Source: 0-14-3-00-41-53 sp041500225
GTDB lineage: Bacteria; Nitrospirota; Thermodesulfovibrionia; Thermodesulfovibrionales; SM23-35
Assembly (NCBI GenBank): GCA_041500225.1
Contig: JBGQLV010000001.1
Coordinates: 1-64,000 of the forward strand
Length of the DNA: 64,000 bases
Reading direction: 5' to 3'
In this document: in pieces, positions 50,612-60,234 of the stretch
Layout of the letters: the number at the start of each line of letters is the position of its first letter
How positions within the stretch are numbered: the stretch's first letter is position 1
The notes under the pieces: model-generated
The model's database searches: none
Told to the model about the DNA's origin: nothing
What the model saw: the letters and a program-made list of their open reading frames with translations, nothing else
Made by a program: the position numbers and the translations under genes

Positions 50612-51714
50612 TACCTTTCCTCGATCTCAAATCGCCATACCTTGAACTCAAGGATGACCTCGACGCCGCATATCGCCGTGTGATGGAGTCTGGATGGTAC
50701 ATCCTCGGCAGGGAAGTCGAAGCATTCGAGGCTGAGTTTGCGACCTATTGCGAAGCAGGACATTGCGTTGGTGTTGCCAACGGCCTCGATGCCCTGCACC
50801 TTATCATCCGCGCTTACGGAATTGGGCCGGGGGATGAGGTGATCGTCCCTGCCAATACCTACATTGCTACCTGGCTGGCGGTGACCCATGCTGGAGCAAT
50901 GCCTGTCCCTGTCGAGCCGGATGAACGGACCTATAACATCGACCCTACCAGAATTGAGCAAGCCATAACGCTGAGGACAAAAGCTATTCTGGTGGTGCAT
51001 CTCTATGGTCAGCCGGCGGATATGGACCCGATCAATGCATTGGCCCAACAATATGGGATCAAGGTTATTGAAGATGCAGCACAAGGTCATGGCGCACGAT
51101 ATAAGGGGCGCAGAACGGGGAGCTTGGGCGATGCCACAGGCTTTAGTTTTTATCCTGGAAAGAACCTTGGCGCAATTGGAGACGGGGGTGTGGTAACGAC
51201 CAATGACCCTGAACTTGCAGAGCGCATCCGGGTCTTGCGCAACTATGGATCGCGTATCAAGTATCATAACGAAGTCACCGGGTTCAACTCACGGTTGGAT
51301 GAACTACAGGCGGCGCTGTTGCGGGTAAAGCTGACGAGGCTTGATGAATGGAATGAGCGGCGCAGGCATGTTGCCGCACAATATGTGCAGAGTCTCAGCG
51401 GTCAGCGCGAACTGATTCTGCCCTTCGTGCCGGAGTGGGCCGAACCGGTATGGCATCTCTTCGTGATCCGTCATAAGCAGCGCGATGCGCTGCAAAAGTC
51501 CCTTGCTGACGCAGGCGTTTGCACCATGATCCATTATCCGATCCCGCCGCATTTACAACCGGCCTATGAGGATCACAAGTTTACCGTAGGGGATTTCCCG
51601 ATCTCCGAACGGCTGGCAAGAGAGGTCCTCAGTCTGCCGATCGGACCGCATCTGGTTGAGAGAGATATTCGAACGTTGACAGAGGAAGTCACCCGTGCTT
51701 CCAAATGGAAATGA
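50608..51714 (+). CDS. DegT/DnrJ/EryC1 sugar 3-aminotransferase (FdtB-like)
   Basis: A 368-residue PLP enzyme. The N-terminus MIPFLDLKSPYLELKDDLDA is typical of FdtB/QdtB. VANGLDALHLIIRAYGIGPG, EDAAQGHGARYKGRRTGSLG and the PLP lysine in FSFYPGKNLGAIGDGG near residue 188 are intact. It would transfer an amino group to C3 of dTDP-3-keto-6-deoxyhexose, between the isomerase and acetyltransferase steps of the fused neighbour. Its ATG overlaps that gene's stop. GC is higher than in the rest of the cluster. Confidence 0.9.
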   Translation: MIPFLDLKSPYLELKDDLDAAYRRVMESGWYILGREVEAFEAEFATYCEAGHCVGVANGLDALHLIIRAYGIGPGDEVIVPANTYIATWLAVTHAGAMPVPVEPDERTYNIDPTRIEQAITLRTKAILVVHLYGQPADMDPINALAQQYGIKVIEDAAQGHGARYKGRRTGSLGDATGFSFYPGKNLGAIGDGGVVTTNDPELAERIRVLRNYGSRIKYHNEVTGFNSRLDELQAALLRVKLTRLDEWNERRRHVAAQYVQSLSGQRELILPFVPEWAEPVWHLFVIRHKQRDALQKSLADAGVCTMIHYPIPPHLQPAYEDHKFTVGDFPISERLAREVLSLPIGPHLVERDIRTLTEEVTRASKWK

Positions 51715-51801
51715 AGCACGTTTATTTGACAAGTAATTGCACATATCTCAACCACAGAGAATACTTAAATACAAAATATCGTCAAACTGCAAGGTCTATT
51801 A

Positions 51802-53613
51802 ATGTTAGATCTTTTTAGAGACTTAAACAGCCTAAGCTCGCTGCTAACAAGACGGGATAAATGGAGATTTGTTATCCTGCTCGGGCTGATGTTTTTGGCT
51901 TCCTTTTTTGAAGCTGCGGGTCTGGCGATGATCCCGGCCTTTATTACGCTGGTCATAAAACCCTCTGCACTATCAGAAAACCGTTGGGTGGGTGAGTGGT
52001 TTGTTGGCCTGCCGGACAAGTCTTCCGTTCATCTCATGCTCTGGGCGTCTGGTGCATTTCTCGTGTTCCTAGTTTTTAAAAACTTGTTCTTGACCTTTGT
52101 GTTTTATGTTCAGACGAGGATCGTCATGTCTCAGCGGGTCAGATTGGGTGACCGCATGTTCAAAACCTATCAGTCTGCCCCGTATGAGTGGCACCTGCAA
52201 CACAGTTCCTCTGAATTAATGCGCAGCATCCAAAATGACACAGCCCAAGTCTTGAATGGGGTGTTTATGCCCTTTCTTGATCTTATCATGAGCATCATAA
52301 TGACGGGTATTATCATTGCAGTCATGGTGCTTAGCACTCCCGGAGTTGCACTTTTGAGTTTCATGGTAACTGGAGTTGGGCTTTTTGTTGTTATTAGTGT
52401 TTTCAAGAAGCAGCTCCAGCGTACCAGCTTGGTTATATGGGATGAAAGCATGGAGATGATCAAGGCTATTCAACAGGGCTTTGGCGCATTAATAGATGCC
52501 CGCATCATCGGCTGCGAGAATTTTTTGAGTAAGGCCTATAAAAGCAGTCTGGCGCGAATGGCGAAGGCGCAAACCCGCCAAAACACAATTCAGAAGTCGA
52601 CACCCTATACGATGGAGACTTTCGCGATTCTTGGCTTGATTATTATCCTGCTGTTACTAATTCAATCGAAGAATTCCCTTGATGCAGTTTTACCGACCAT
52701 TACCTTGCTTGGCGTGGCAACGATCCGACTCAAGCAGTTGGCCAGCCAAATAGCCAATTGCTTCAATCAAATGAATGCCTCACGTGCCTCTATCCCAGGT
52801 ATTGTAACTGATCTGCGCGAATTAGAGGCCATTGATAGCAAGCGGCGTGCGAAAGCTTCAAGCGCGCAGGTTATCGGCAATTTCAATAGCCTTAGACTTG
52901 AAAATGTTAATTACACCTATCCCAACACGGAAAAACTAGCTGTGCGAAATATTTCGTTGGAACTCAAGAGTGGCGAGTCCATCGCCTTTGTCGGGCCCAC
53001 AGGCTGCGGCAAGTCCACTCTGGTTAATCTAATCCTTGGACTTCTTGAGCCGCACTCAGGCCACATCAAGGTTAACGAACTTGACATTTACCAGAATATC
53101 GAGGGCTGGCGAGCCCACCTCGGTTACATCCCACAGTCAATTTACCTTATAGATGATACAGTCCGCTTGAATGTCGCTTTTGGTATGCCGCAAAAAAGAG
53201 TCAACGAAGAACAACTTTGGACAGCACTGCGCTCAGCCCGGCTGGACGAATTTGTCATGACGCTGCCAAAAGGACTGGATACCATTGTCGGGGAGCGCGG
53301 AGTACGCCTTTCGGGCGGCCAACGCCAGCGCCTTGGTATTGCCCGCGCACTCTATCCAAACCCTGAAGTGCTCGTGATGGATGAAGCTACCTCTGCCCTT
53401 GACAATAAAACTGAAGAAGAGGTCATGGAGGCCATTCAAGCCCTTAAACATGGCCGCACTCTTATCATAATCGCCCACCGGCTGACCACTGTTGAAGATT
53501 GCGACCGGCTTTATTTCCTTCGTGCAGGACAAATCGAAAACGTCGGCACCTACGATGAGTTGAAAAAGGTTTCAGCTGCTTTCCGTGAGATGGCAGTGCA
53601 CGATACCATGTAG
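51802..53613 (+). CDS. ABC exporter with fused membrane and ATPase domains (MsbA/PglK-like flippase)
   Basis: A 603-residue half-transporter. Six spans occupy residues about 25-300. The ATPase domain from about 360 has Walker A GPTGCGKST near 395, the signature LSGGQRQRLG near 505, Walker B VLVMDEATSALD near 526 and the H-loop AHRLTT. PglK-type proteins flip lipid-linked oligosaccharides, and their position in glycan clusters fits this. It gives the locus a second export route besides Wzm/Wzt. Lipid A or other lipids are alternative substrates. Confidence 0.88.
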   Translation: MLDLFRDLNSLSSLLTRRDKWRFVILLGLMFLASFFEAAGLAMIPAFITLVIKPSALSENRWVGEWFVGLPDKSSVHLMLWASGAFLVFLVFKNLFLTFVFYVQTRIVMSQRVRLGDRMFKTYQSAPYEWHLQHSSSELMRSIQNDTAQVLNGVFMPFLDLIMSIIMTGIIIAVMVLSTPGVALLSFMVTGVGLFVVISVFKKQLQRTSLVIWDESMEMIKAIQQGFGALIDARIIGCENFLSKAYKSSLARMAKAQTRQNTIQKSTPYTMETFAILGLIIILLLLIQSKNSLDAVLPTITLLGVATIRLKQLASQIANCFNQMNASRASIPGIVTDLRELEAIDSKRRAKASSAQVIGNFNSLRLENVNYTYPNTEKLAVRNISLELKSGESIAFVGPTGCGKSTLVNLILGLLEPHSGHIKVNELDIYQNIEGWRAHLGYIPQSIYLIDDTVRLNVAFGMPQKRVNEEQLWTALRSARLDEFVMTLPKGLDTIVGERGVRLSGGQRQRLGIARALYPNPEVLVMDEATSALDNKTEEEVMEAIQALKHGRTLIIIAHRLTTVEDCDRLYFLRAGQIENVGTYDELKKVSAAFREMAVHDTM

Positions 53614-53699
53614 TAATTGATGCTACAAGCTATTATAAAAAAGTCTCCATGTATTCCCATCTTCTATTAATCTAAAACCCATTGGAGAAAAAACTGCGA

Positions 53700-55289
53700 A
53701 TGACCGAACATACACCTGATCAGACTATCGAAACATTTGCCTACAGTGGCGTCAAAACATCGGCGCACGAACAAAAAGAGCGGCCGCTCATTACTTTCTC
53801 TCTTATTGCTTACAACCAAGAGCAGTTCATCCGTGCGGCTGTCGAAGGCGCTTTTTCGCAGACCTATTCCCCTTTGGAAATCATCCTTTCCGATGACTGC
53901 TCCAAAGACCACACCTTCGACATTATGAAGCAAATGACGGATGCTTATAAAGGCCCCCATAAAATCATTCTCAACCGCAACGAGAAGAACCTCGGCATGG
54001 GGCGACACTTTAGCAAAACAATGAAACTTGCTACTGGAGAGATAATCGAATTGGCGGATGGTGATGACATATCATTGCCGGAAAGGACAATGGAAACCTG
54101 GAAAATAATGCGGGATAATGCAGACATAATGAGCGTTAGTCTTGGTCTTTATCGGTTTACTGGTAATCCCCCAGTCGAGATACTGAGCAATGGAGAAGAA
54201 AGATTAAGAAAATATGATATTTCTAATTACATCTCCGATATTGGTTTCCATCTGAATGCGCCGGCAAGAGCTTTTCGCAAATTCACCCATGATTTTTTTG
54301 GTCCCTTAGATGAAAACTGTCCGGTTGAAGATGGCCCAAATTTAATGAGATGTCTTTTGCACGGTAAGGTTGCCAGCTATAGCAAGACCGCAGTATTGTA
54401 TCGCATTCATGGAGCTAATTACTATGCATCAGACAATAAATACCTTATTGATTTTAAGTCAATTTTCGCTAATTACATTAAGGATATAGAAAAGGCTGAG
54501 AAGTCAAATCTGATAGATGGGGATACCGCAAAAAGATGCTTGAGGGCTACTCGGCAGAGAGAGAATAGAGAGCTTATAAAAATCAGATTCCATAAATCCA
54601 ACATAAAATTGATTAATTTCTTTTTTTATATATTTTTTTCGCGTTTATTTTCGAGAAAGGCAAAGTTAGGTTTCTTCAAGCAAGCGCTGCAGTCAAATAT
54701 GATTGAACTTATAAAAAGCATTATTGTCGCTGCAATGAAGTTTTCCAAGTTGAGCAATATCAGAAGATGGAAGAATCCCGATTCTTTAAATAAGTCGTGG
54801 GATGCACGGACAATAATGATTGCAAAGTTAATTCCTCCGGGTACCTCAATAATTGAATTCGGCGCTGGCCGCATGATTCTGAAGGAATATATTCCAAAAA
54901 CTTGCTCATACACCCCTTCAGATATTGTAAGCAGAGGTGAAGGAACCATTGTAATTGACTTAAATTCTAAACCCTATCCAATATTGAATCAACATTTTGA
55001 TATAGCGGTTTTTTCAGGCGTCCTTGAATATATTTATGATATAAGAGAGTTAATAGTTTACTTGTCAAGCTTTGTAGATTCTTTAATTGTGTCTTATGCG
55101 ATTGCAGATGAATGCGATAGCTTAGTTCATCGTAGAAAACAAGGGTGGGTCAATGATTACAAGTACAAGGATATTGTAGCTTTGATCGAGGCGTCAGGTT
55201 TTATATGTCGAAATGTTGAAACATGGAAGCAACAAAAAATATTTATCTTTCAAAGGGCTGGTGCAAAAAAGATGGCACATCCCCGGTAG
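53700..55289 (+). CDS. Two-domain protein: GT2 glycosyltransferase fused to a methyltransferase-like domain
   Basis: About 529 residues from ATG 53700, with GGAG upstream (an in-frame TTG at 53682 is less likely). Residues 25-230 are a GT-A family 2 glycosyltransferase: ITFSLIAYNQEQFIRAAVEG, LSDDCSKDHTFDI and the metal motif ELADGDDIS. After a basic, hydrophobic middle part, residues about 370-510 resemble a class I methyltransferase (SIIEFGAGRMILKEYIPKTC, FDIAVFSGVLEYIYDI). The fusion could add a sugar and methylate it or the chain end, which in other systems sets chain length; this is inferred. Confidence 0.8.
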   Translation: MTEHTPDQTIETFAYSGVKTSAHEQKERPLITFSLIAYNQEQFIRAAVEGAFSQTYSPLEIILSDDCSKDHTFDIMKQMTDAYKGPHKIILNRNEKNLGMGRHFSKTMKLATGEIIELADGDDISLPERTMETWKIMRDNADIMSVSLGLYRFTGNPPVEILSNGEERLRKYDISNYISDIGFHLNAPARAFRKFTHDFFGPLDENCPVEDGPNLMRCLLHGKVASYSKTAVLYRIHGANYYASDNKYLIDFKSIFANYIKDIEKAEKSNLIDGDTAKRCLRATRQRENRELIKIRFHKSNIKLINFFFYIFFSRLFSRKAKLGFFKQALQSNMIELIKSIIVAAMKFSKLSNIRRWKNPDSLNKSWDARTIMIAKLIPPGTSIIEFGAGRMILKEYIPKTCSYTPSDIVSRGEGTIVIDLNSKPYPILNQHFDIAVFSGVLEYIYDIRELIVYLSSFVDSLIVSYAIADECDSLVHRRKQGWVNDYKYKDIVALIEASGFICRNVETWKQQKIFIFQRAGAKKMAHPR

Positions 55290-55303
55290 ATGACAATAAA
55301 TAA

Positions 55304-56176
55304 ATGGGACTTTTCCGTAAATACGTTAGAGGTGCGAATCAGAGATTAAAGAGTTACAGTGCTGTATGTGCTTCAAAGCTTCGCCGCAACATTGTAGCCG
55401 CTGGTTGGTATAATGTCGCAAACTTTGGGGATCAGCTAACTCCTGAGTTGCTTCGTTATTTCGGCCTCTGGCCAATTCATACACCTTTATTTAAGTTTGC
55501 GGAGGTAGTGGGGGTCGGATCAATTATCCACCTTATTCCAAAGGATTTTTCCGGTGTTGTTCTTGGGTCCGGATTAATTAAAGATGGGGGGCCTTTGCAT
55601 TTTCCTAAGACAAAATTTTTCTTGGTCCGTGGAAAATTAACTCGTGAAAGGCTTGGCCTCCCTGTCTCTGTTCCTGTAGGTGACCCGGGGTTAATTGTGG
55701 ACAAAGTCTACGCGGGGGTTATTAAGAAAGAAAAAAGATGGGACGCGGGAATTGTTCCACACTACAAAGATAGCCAAAATGACTTTATTAAGAAGATAAG
55801 CCTGGAAAGTATTGGCATAAACATTAAGATAATTGACGTACGGCGTAGGCCGGAAGAGGTCGTGAAGGAAATAGCTGAATGCGCCTGTATTTTTTCGTCT
55901 TCTTTGCACGGCCTTGTTGTGGCGGACAGCTTAGGGATTCCAAACAGGTGGATTAAATTTTCCAGTGATTTAATCGGAGGTAATTTCAAGTTTCATGATT
56001 ATTATTCATGCTTCGATATTGAAAGAGCGCCTCTTGAAATACTTGAAATAGCCGGACATGAAAAGGTGAGCGAACTCTTATGCGAGGCAGAGTCAATTTC
56101 GCATGATCTTGTTGATAAAATCAAAAGGAATATACATTCTGCTTATGTCGAATTTAGGGATGCTGTTCTAAAATGA
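55304..56176 (+). CDS. Polysaccharide pyruvyltransferase family protein, short
   Basis: A 290-residue protein. Signatures of the pyruvyltransferase family are the N-terminal GWYNVANFGDQLTPELLRYF near residues 37-56, VVLGSGLIKDG near 88, VRGKLTRERLGLPVSVPVGD with the following PG, and CIFSSSLHGLVVADSLGIPN near 200-219, which holds the conserved Ser-Leu-His-Gly. These enzymes transfer pyruvate from PEP to form a ketal on a sugar. It starts 15 bp after the previous gene. A second family member follows at 57272. Confidence 0.85.
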   Translation: MGLFRKYVRGANQRLKSYSAVCASKLRRNIVAAGWYNVANFGDQLTPELLRYFGLWPIHTPLFKFAEVVGVGSIIHLIPKDFSGVVLGSGLIKDGGPLHFPKTKFFLVRGKLTRERLGLPVSVPVGDPGLIVDKVYAGVIKKEKRWDAGIVPHYKDSQNDFIKKISLESIGINIKIIDVRRRPEEVVKEIAECACIFSSSLHGLVVADSLGIPNRWIKFSSDLIGGNFKFHDYYSCFDIERAPLEILEIAGHEKVSELLCEAESISHDLVDKIKRNIHSAYVEFRDAVLK

Positions 56177-56199
56177 TGTTATTTAGAGGATTGTTGTAA

Positions 56200-57219
56200 G
56201 TGGAAAAATCAGGCAAAATGACAGCTGGGCTTTTCACTGTTATTATCCCGGCTTATAACAGAGCCGATCTCATTTGCAAGGCACTGAACAGCGTTAGGGC
56301 ACAAACTTATCGTCCAATTGAGATCATTGTGGTGGATGACGGTTCATTGGACAACACGAAATCTGTGGTTGAAACTTGGGCTACGGAAAATTCGGAAGGT
56401 GATGCACTTTCCCTGCGTTATTTCTACCAGGAGAATGCGGGGCCAGGTGCCGCAAGGAATCGTGGTATTCAGGAAATTCGCGGCGAGTATGTGCAGTTCC
56501 TTGATTCCGACGATCTGATTCACAGGGAGAGGTTTAAGATGTTAGTTGATTTATTCAGATCATCTTCCTGCGAGTTTATTGAGACCGGTTTTGAGGGGTT
56601 TTGTTCAAAATGTGGAGAAGTTTATGAGAGACATTTCGGACACACTGAAACCGATGCGATAGTTTTGCTTCTCTTAGGGAGATTGTGGGCAAATACTTTG
56701 CGATCTGCCTTTCGTAGAAGTCTGGTTGTTCGCATAGGTCATTGGAATGAGGATATGTCCTGTTTCGAAGATTATGAGTATATGACTCGGGCAATAATGT
56801 TGTCGAAGAAAAACAAGGCAATTCACGATATTCTTGCGAGTGCACGTCGTGGCGGCGGTGAGCGGGTAAGTGATCGTTTGAAGACATATGAGGGAAGAAC
56901 TTTTCGTATTCATTGTGAGGGCCTGTTGCGTGACAAGATTAATGAGCTCGATAATATATCATTGGAGGCAAAAAGATCATTTGCATCAAGGATTTATATG
57001 CTTGGTATCCGTAGTAATGCAGCCGGCTGGCCGGATCTTGGTAAGCGTTGCTTTGAGATTGCTGACAGCGTTGGGGTCAAACTTGATGGCCGTGGTAAAT
57101 TAAATCGGTTGATCTGCCGTATGGGTAAATGTGGCGGGCTTGCCAATGAGTATTTATATAAACTGAAGAATGTAATTTTGCATAAAAAAGTGAATGAACA
57201 ACATATTTGTAAAAAGTAG
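56200..57219 (+). CDS. GT2 glycosyltransferase
   Basis: A 339-residue family 2 glycosyltransferase, start GTG 56200. FTVIIPAYNRADLICKALNS is at residues 12-31, IVVDDGSLDNT near 47-57, GPGAARNRGI near 87 and the metal-binding QFLDSDDLIH near 103-112. A C-terminal basic segment may associate with the membrane. It adds one sugar to the repeat unit; donor and acceptor cannot be told. Confidence 0.88.
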   Translation: MEKSGKMTAGLFTVIIPAYNRADLICKALNSVRAQTYRPIEIIVVDDGSLDNTKSVVETWATENSEGDALSLRYFYQENAGPGAARNRGIQEIRGEYVQFLDSDDLIHRERFKMLVDLFRSSSCEFIETGFEGFCSKCGEVYERHFGHTETDAIVLLLLGRLWANTLRSAFRRSLVVRIGHWNEDMSCFEDYEYMTRAIMLSKKNKAIHDILASARRGGGERVSDRLKTYEGRTFRIHCEGLLRDKINELDNISLEAKRSFASRIYMLGIRSNAAGWPDLGKRCFEIADSVGVKLDGRGKLNRLICRMGKCGGLANEYLYKLKNVILHKKVNEQHICKK

Positions 57220-57271
57220 TAATTTAATTTATTAAATGGCAAATACTCTTAAGAAACATCTAAGTTAAGAT

Positions 57272-58396
57272 ATGCGTAAATTTTTGTATCCTACAAAAAT
57301 TTTTGTTAAAAGACTTTTTTTGCTCATTTTAAAAGGATATACATATATTTCTGTTGAATGGATTCTGGCCTATCTGCTGAAAAAGATAAATAATCTTATG
57401 TTCAAAGCCTTACCTTCACGCAGAAATAAAATTGTTTGGCTTGGTGCTTTCCCGCCTATGCATTCAAATATGGGGGATCATGCTCAAACGTTGGCAGCTG
57501 AACAGTACTTCAATAATGAATTTCCGGATTATCATGTTATTTGCCTCAATCGGAATCAAATCAGTATTCCACTGCTAAAAAAGATCTCTTCAACCCTCAA
57601 TAGCAATGATCTGGTTTTTATTCACAGCAGCGGAGATTTTGGCAGCAAGTATTATGATGTAGAAAAATCTTATTGTAAGTTGAGGAAAGAGATAATCAAT
57701 ATTTTTAATAAGAATAAGATAATTAATCTTCCTACTACTGTTTTTTATGAAAACAATGAAAGGGGGAAGCGAATCCTCGAAGACGACCGTCAATTTTATA
57801 AAAATAAAAATGTTACTATCCTTGGCCGGGAATCTGTCAGTGCTGATTTTTTGGCTAGTAACTTTGAATGCAATAGTAGTTTTTTCCCTGATTTTGTTTT
57901 CTATTTAAAGCCAACAATGATAAAAAAGCCTCGTAAGGGGGCCTTGCTTCTTTTGAGGAGTGACGAGGAATCCGGGTTGTCAAATGAAGAAAAAACTAAA
58001 TTAATCTATCTTGCCCAAAAATACACTTCAGTTGTGCATGATAGGGACATATTGAAATCATCTATTCCAGTTGTAGCATTTATACGACAAAACTATATTG
58101 ACTCGATTTGCAGAATCTATCAAAATTATGAGTTCGTGATAACGGATCGGCTGCATGGGATGATAATTGCGGTAATTACCAAAACGCCGTGTATAGCAAT
58201 AAGTGGAGGAATACCTCATAAAATATCAGCATATCAATCTTTTCTTTCTGAGTCAGTAGAATTTATAAATAAGACAGAAGAATTTGATTCAGCAATAAAA
58301 AGTATACAAAGCAGGCCCTACAAAGAAACAGATATGTCATCTTATTTTGATAATTTCAGAAAGGATATTATAGGAATTAGGTGGATGAATGGATAA
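57272..58396 (+). CDS. Polysaccharide pyruvyltransferase family protein
   Basis: A 374-residue protein. The fold signatures are GAFPPMHSNMGDHAQTLAAE near residues 58-77, FIHSSGDFGSKYYD near 118, a central ILGRESVSADFL, FFPDFVFYLKP near 205, and YEFVITDRLHGMIIAVITKT near 288-307, with the Asp-Arg-Leu-His-Gly motif of the family. A hydrophobic N-terminal stretch may bind the membrane. It overlaps the next gene by 8 nt. With the gene at 55304 it suggests two pyruvyl decorations, or one that is not a pyruvyltransferase in the strict sense. Confidence 0.85.
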   Translation: MRKFLYPTKIFVKRLFLLILKGYTYISVEWILAYLLKKINNLMFKALPSRRNKIVWLGAFPPMHSNMGDHAQTLAAEQYFNNEFPDYHVICLNRNQISIPLLKKISSTLNSNDLVFIHSSGDFGSKYYDVEKSYCKLRKEIINIFNKNKIINLPTTVFYENNERGKRILEDDRQFYKNKNVTILGRESVSADFLASNFECNSSFFPDFVFYLKPTMIKKPRKGALLLLRSDEESGLSNEEKTKLIYLAQKYTSVVHDRDILKSSIPVVAFIRQNYIDSICRIYQNYEFVITDRLHGMIIAVITKTPCIAISGGIPHKISAYQSFLSESVEFINKTEEFDSAIKSIQSRPYKETDMSSYFDNFRKDIIGIRWMNG

Positions 58397-59441
58397 ACGG
58401 CGTTTGTTTTTCTTAACAACGGATGCAAACGAACCATCCGGGGGGCGGAAGATGACATACAACCTTGTGGACCTTTTGGTTAAAAATGGTTTTGAGGCGT
58501 ATGCACTGCATCAGAAGATGAATTTTCGTTATGACTGGTTTAATAATAATACTCCCGTAGCTTATACATATCAAATAAAAATGCATCGTGCGAGGAAAAA
58601 TATAATTAAATACATATTACTGGTTTTAAAATTGATAGCATTAGATTTTTCTGCTCTGTCATATAAAACAACGAAACGGGTCCAAATTAACAACAATGAT
58701 ATATTGGTTATTCCTTGTAATCGCCTCTCCTTTGTAGATGAAATACTTCAGGGCGTTAAGAAGGTTATACTCAGTCAGAGCCCATACCTTTTTTTTCGAT
58801 CATATCTCGGATCAGGAGAACAAAACAAATTTTATCATCCTGATATTACAGCACTAATAACAATGTCAAAAATGAATTATGAATTGCAGAGGTTTTGTTT
58901 TCCGGGCGTAAAAATATATAACGTCCCCGCGTTTATTGATGAATTAGTGTTTACATACAAGCAGGGAAAGAAAAGGCAGATTATATATATGCCACGCCGC
59001 AACAGCGATGACTCAGAAGCGCTGAAAAATTTACTCAAATACAGAGACCGCTTACAGGGCTTTTCTATCGTTCCCGTAGATAATTTGACACAAGAAGAGG
59101 TTGCTCAAATTTATCAGGATTCGTTGATTTTTCTTTCGTTTTCCAAACGAGAAGGTTTTGGGCTTCCTCCAGCCGAGGCTATGGCTTGCGGTTGTATTGT
59201 TATTGGCTACTCGGGAAATGGGGGAGACGAGTTTTTTCATGAAGATTTGTGTTTTAAAATAAATGAAGGTGATCTTCTTCATTACGCACAAACCGTTGAA
59301 TCTGTTATCGAGGAGTATTTGACTGATCCTGCCCGTTTAGATAAATTAAGAAGACGCGCGTCTGATTATATATTGCAAACATACTCAAAAGATAAGACCG
59401 AGTCGATTCTTTTGGATGTATGGAACGAAATTCTAACGTGA
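58389..59441 (+). CDS. Glycosyltransferase, GT-B fold (family 4 like)
   Basis: A 350-residue protein. The N-terminal FFLTTDANEPSGGRKMTYNL recalls GT-B nucleotide-sugar transferases with a Gly-Gly loop. The C-terminal half has FLSFSKREGFGLPPAEAMAC near residues 252-271, the E-x7-E donor-site pattern of GT4, and GYSGNGGDEFF. It is coupled to the preceding gene by an 8-nt overlap. Donor and linkage are unknown. Confidence 0.82.
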   Translation: MDKRRLFFLTTDANEPSGGRKMTYNLVDLLVKNGFEAYALHQKMNFRYDWFNNNTPVAYTYQIKMHRARKNIIKYILLVLKLIALDFSALSYKTTKRVQINNNDILVIPCNRLSFVDEILQGVKKVILSQSPYLFFRSYLGSGEQNKFYHPDITALITMSKMNYELQRFCFPGVKIYNVPAFIDELVFTYKQGKKRQIIYMPRRNSDDSEALKNLLKYRDRLQGFSIVPVDNLTQEEVAQIYQDSLIFLSFSKREGFGLPPAEAMACGCIVIGYSGNGGDEFFHEDLCFKINEGDLLHYAQTVESVIEEYLTDPARLDKLRRRASDYILQTYSKDKTESILLDVWNEILT

Positions 59442-59455
59442 ACAAATATTAAGAA

Positions 59456-60190
59456 ATGCGTTTTTCGGAAATAGCGACCATTATAAAAGATATACCTTAT
59501 ACTTCCAGAGAGAGAGGCAAAAGATTATATGACCATATATTAATCAACAAGCCACAAAATTGTCTCGAATTGGGTTTTGCTCATGGTGTTGCAAGTTGTT
59601 ATATCGCCGCAGCACTCGATGAGCTTGGGGTGGGTACTCTTACATGTGTTGACCTGGAAAGCAGTAAAGATAGAGTCCCTAATTTGGAAGCTCTTCTGGA
59701 TAGGAGCGGTCTTCAGAAGTATGTATCAATAAATCGAGAGAAGAGTTGTTATACCTGGTTTCTAAAAAAGGAGATCGAGCGCAACAGCAATGAATATATG
59801 TGCAATCCTGTCTATGACTTGTGCTTCATTGATGGCCCAAAGAACTGGACAATTGATGGGTTTGCCTTCTTTCTTGTTGATAAGTTATTAAAAGAAAATG
59901 GCTATATTATTTTTGATGATTATAGATGGGTATATGGTGAATACTCGAAAGATATACTTGACGGGATAAAAATAAGAGAAATGCCTGTGGATCAGATCGT
60001 GACCCCAAATATTGAACTGGTCTTCAAATTACTTGTCATGCAACATCAGAATTATTCAAACTTCATTGTCGATGATGACTGGGCTTATGCACAAAAGATA
60101 AGATCTGAAACCAAGAACTTGCGGATAATCACAACAACATCATTCAAATATCGCTTCTTGAAGAAGATTAAATCTATTTTGAAATCATAA
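59456..60190 (+). CDS. Class I SAM-dependent methyltransferase
   Basis: A 244-residue protein of the Methyltransf_24 type. Motif I is NCLELGFAHGVASCYIAAAL near residues 35-54, the acidic end of strand 2 TCVDLESSKD near 64, and DLCFIDGPKNW near 122 is followed by GYIIFDDYRWVYGEY. It is probably a sugar or glycan-end O-methyltransferase. It starts 14 bp after the previous gene. Confidence 0.82.
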   Translation: MRFSEIATIIKDIPYTSRERGKRLYDHILINKPQNCLELGFAHGVASCYIAAALDELGVGTLTCVDLESSKDRVPNLEALLDRSGLQKYVSINREKSCYTWFLKKEIERNSNEYMCNPVYDLCFIDGPKNWTIDGFAFFLVDKLLKENGYIIFDDYRWVYGEYSKDILDGIKIREMPVDQIVTPNIELVFKLLVMQHQNYSNFIVDDDWAYAQKIRSETKNLRIITTTSFKYRFLKKIKSILKS

Positions 60191-60234
60191 TACCCTCCTC
60201 TAATCCTCTGAAAATCGGTAAAATAATATAAAAT

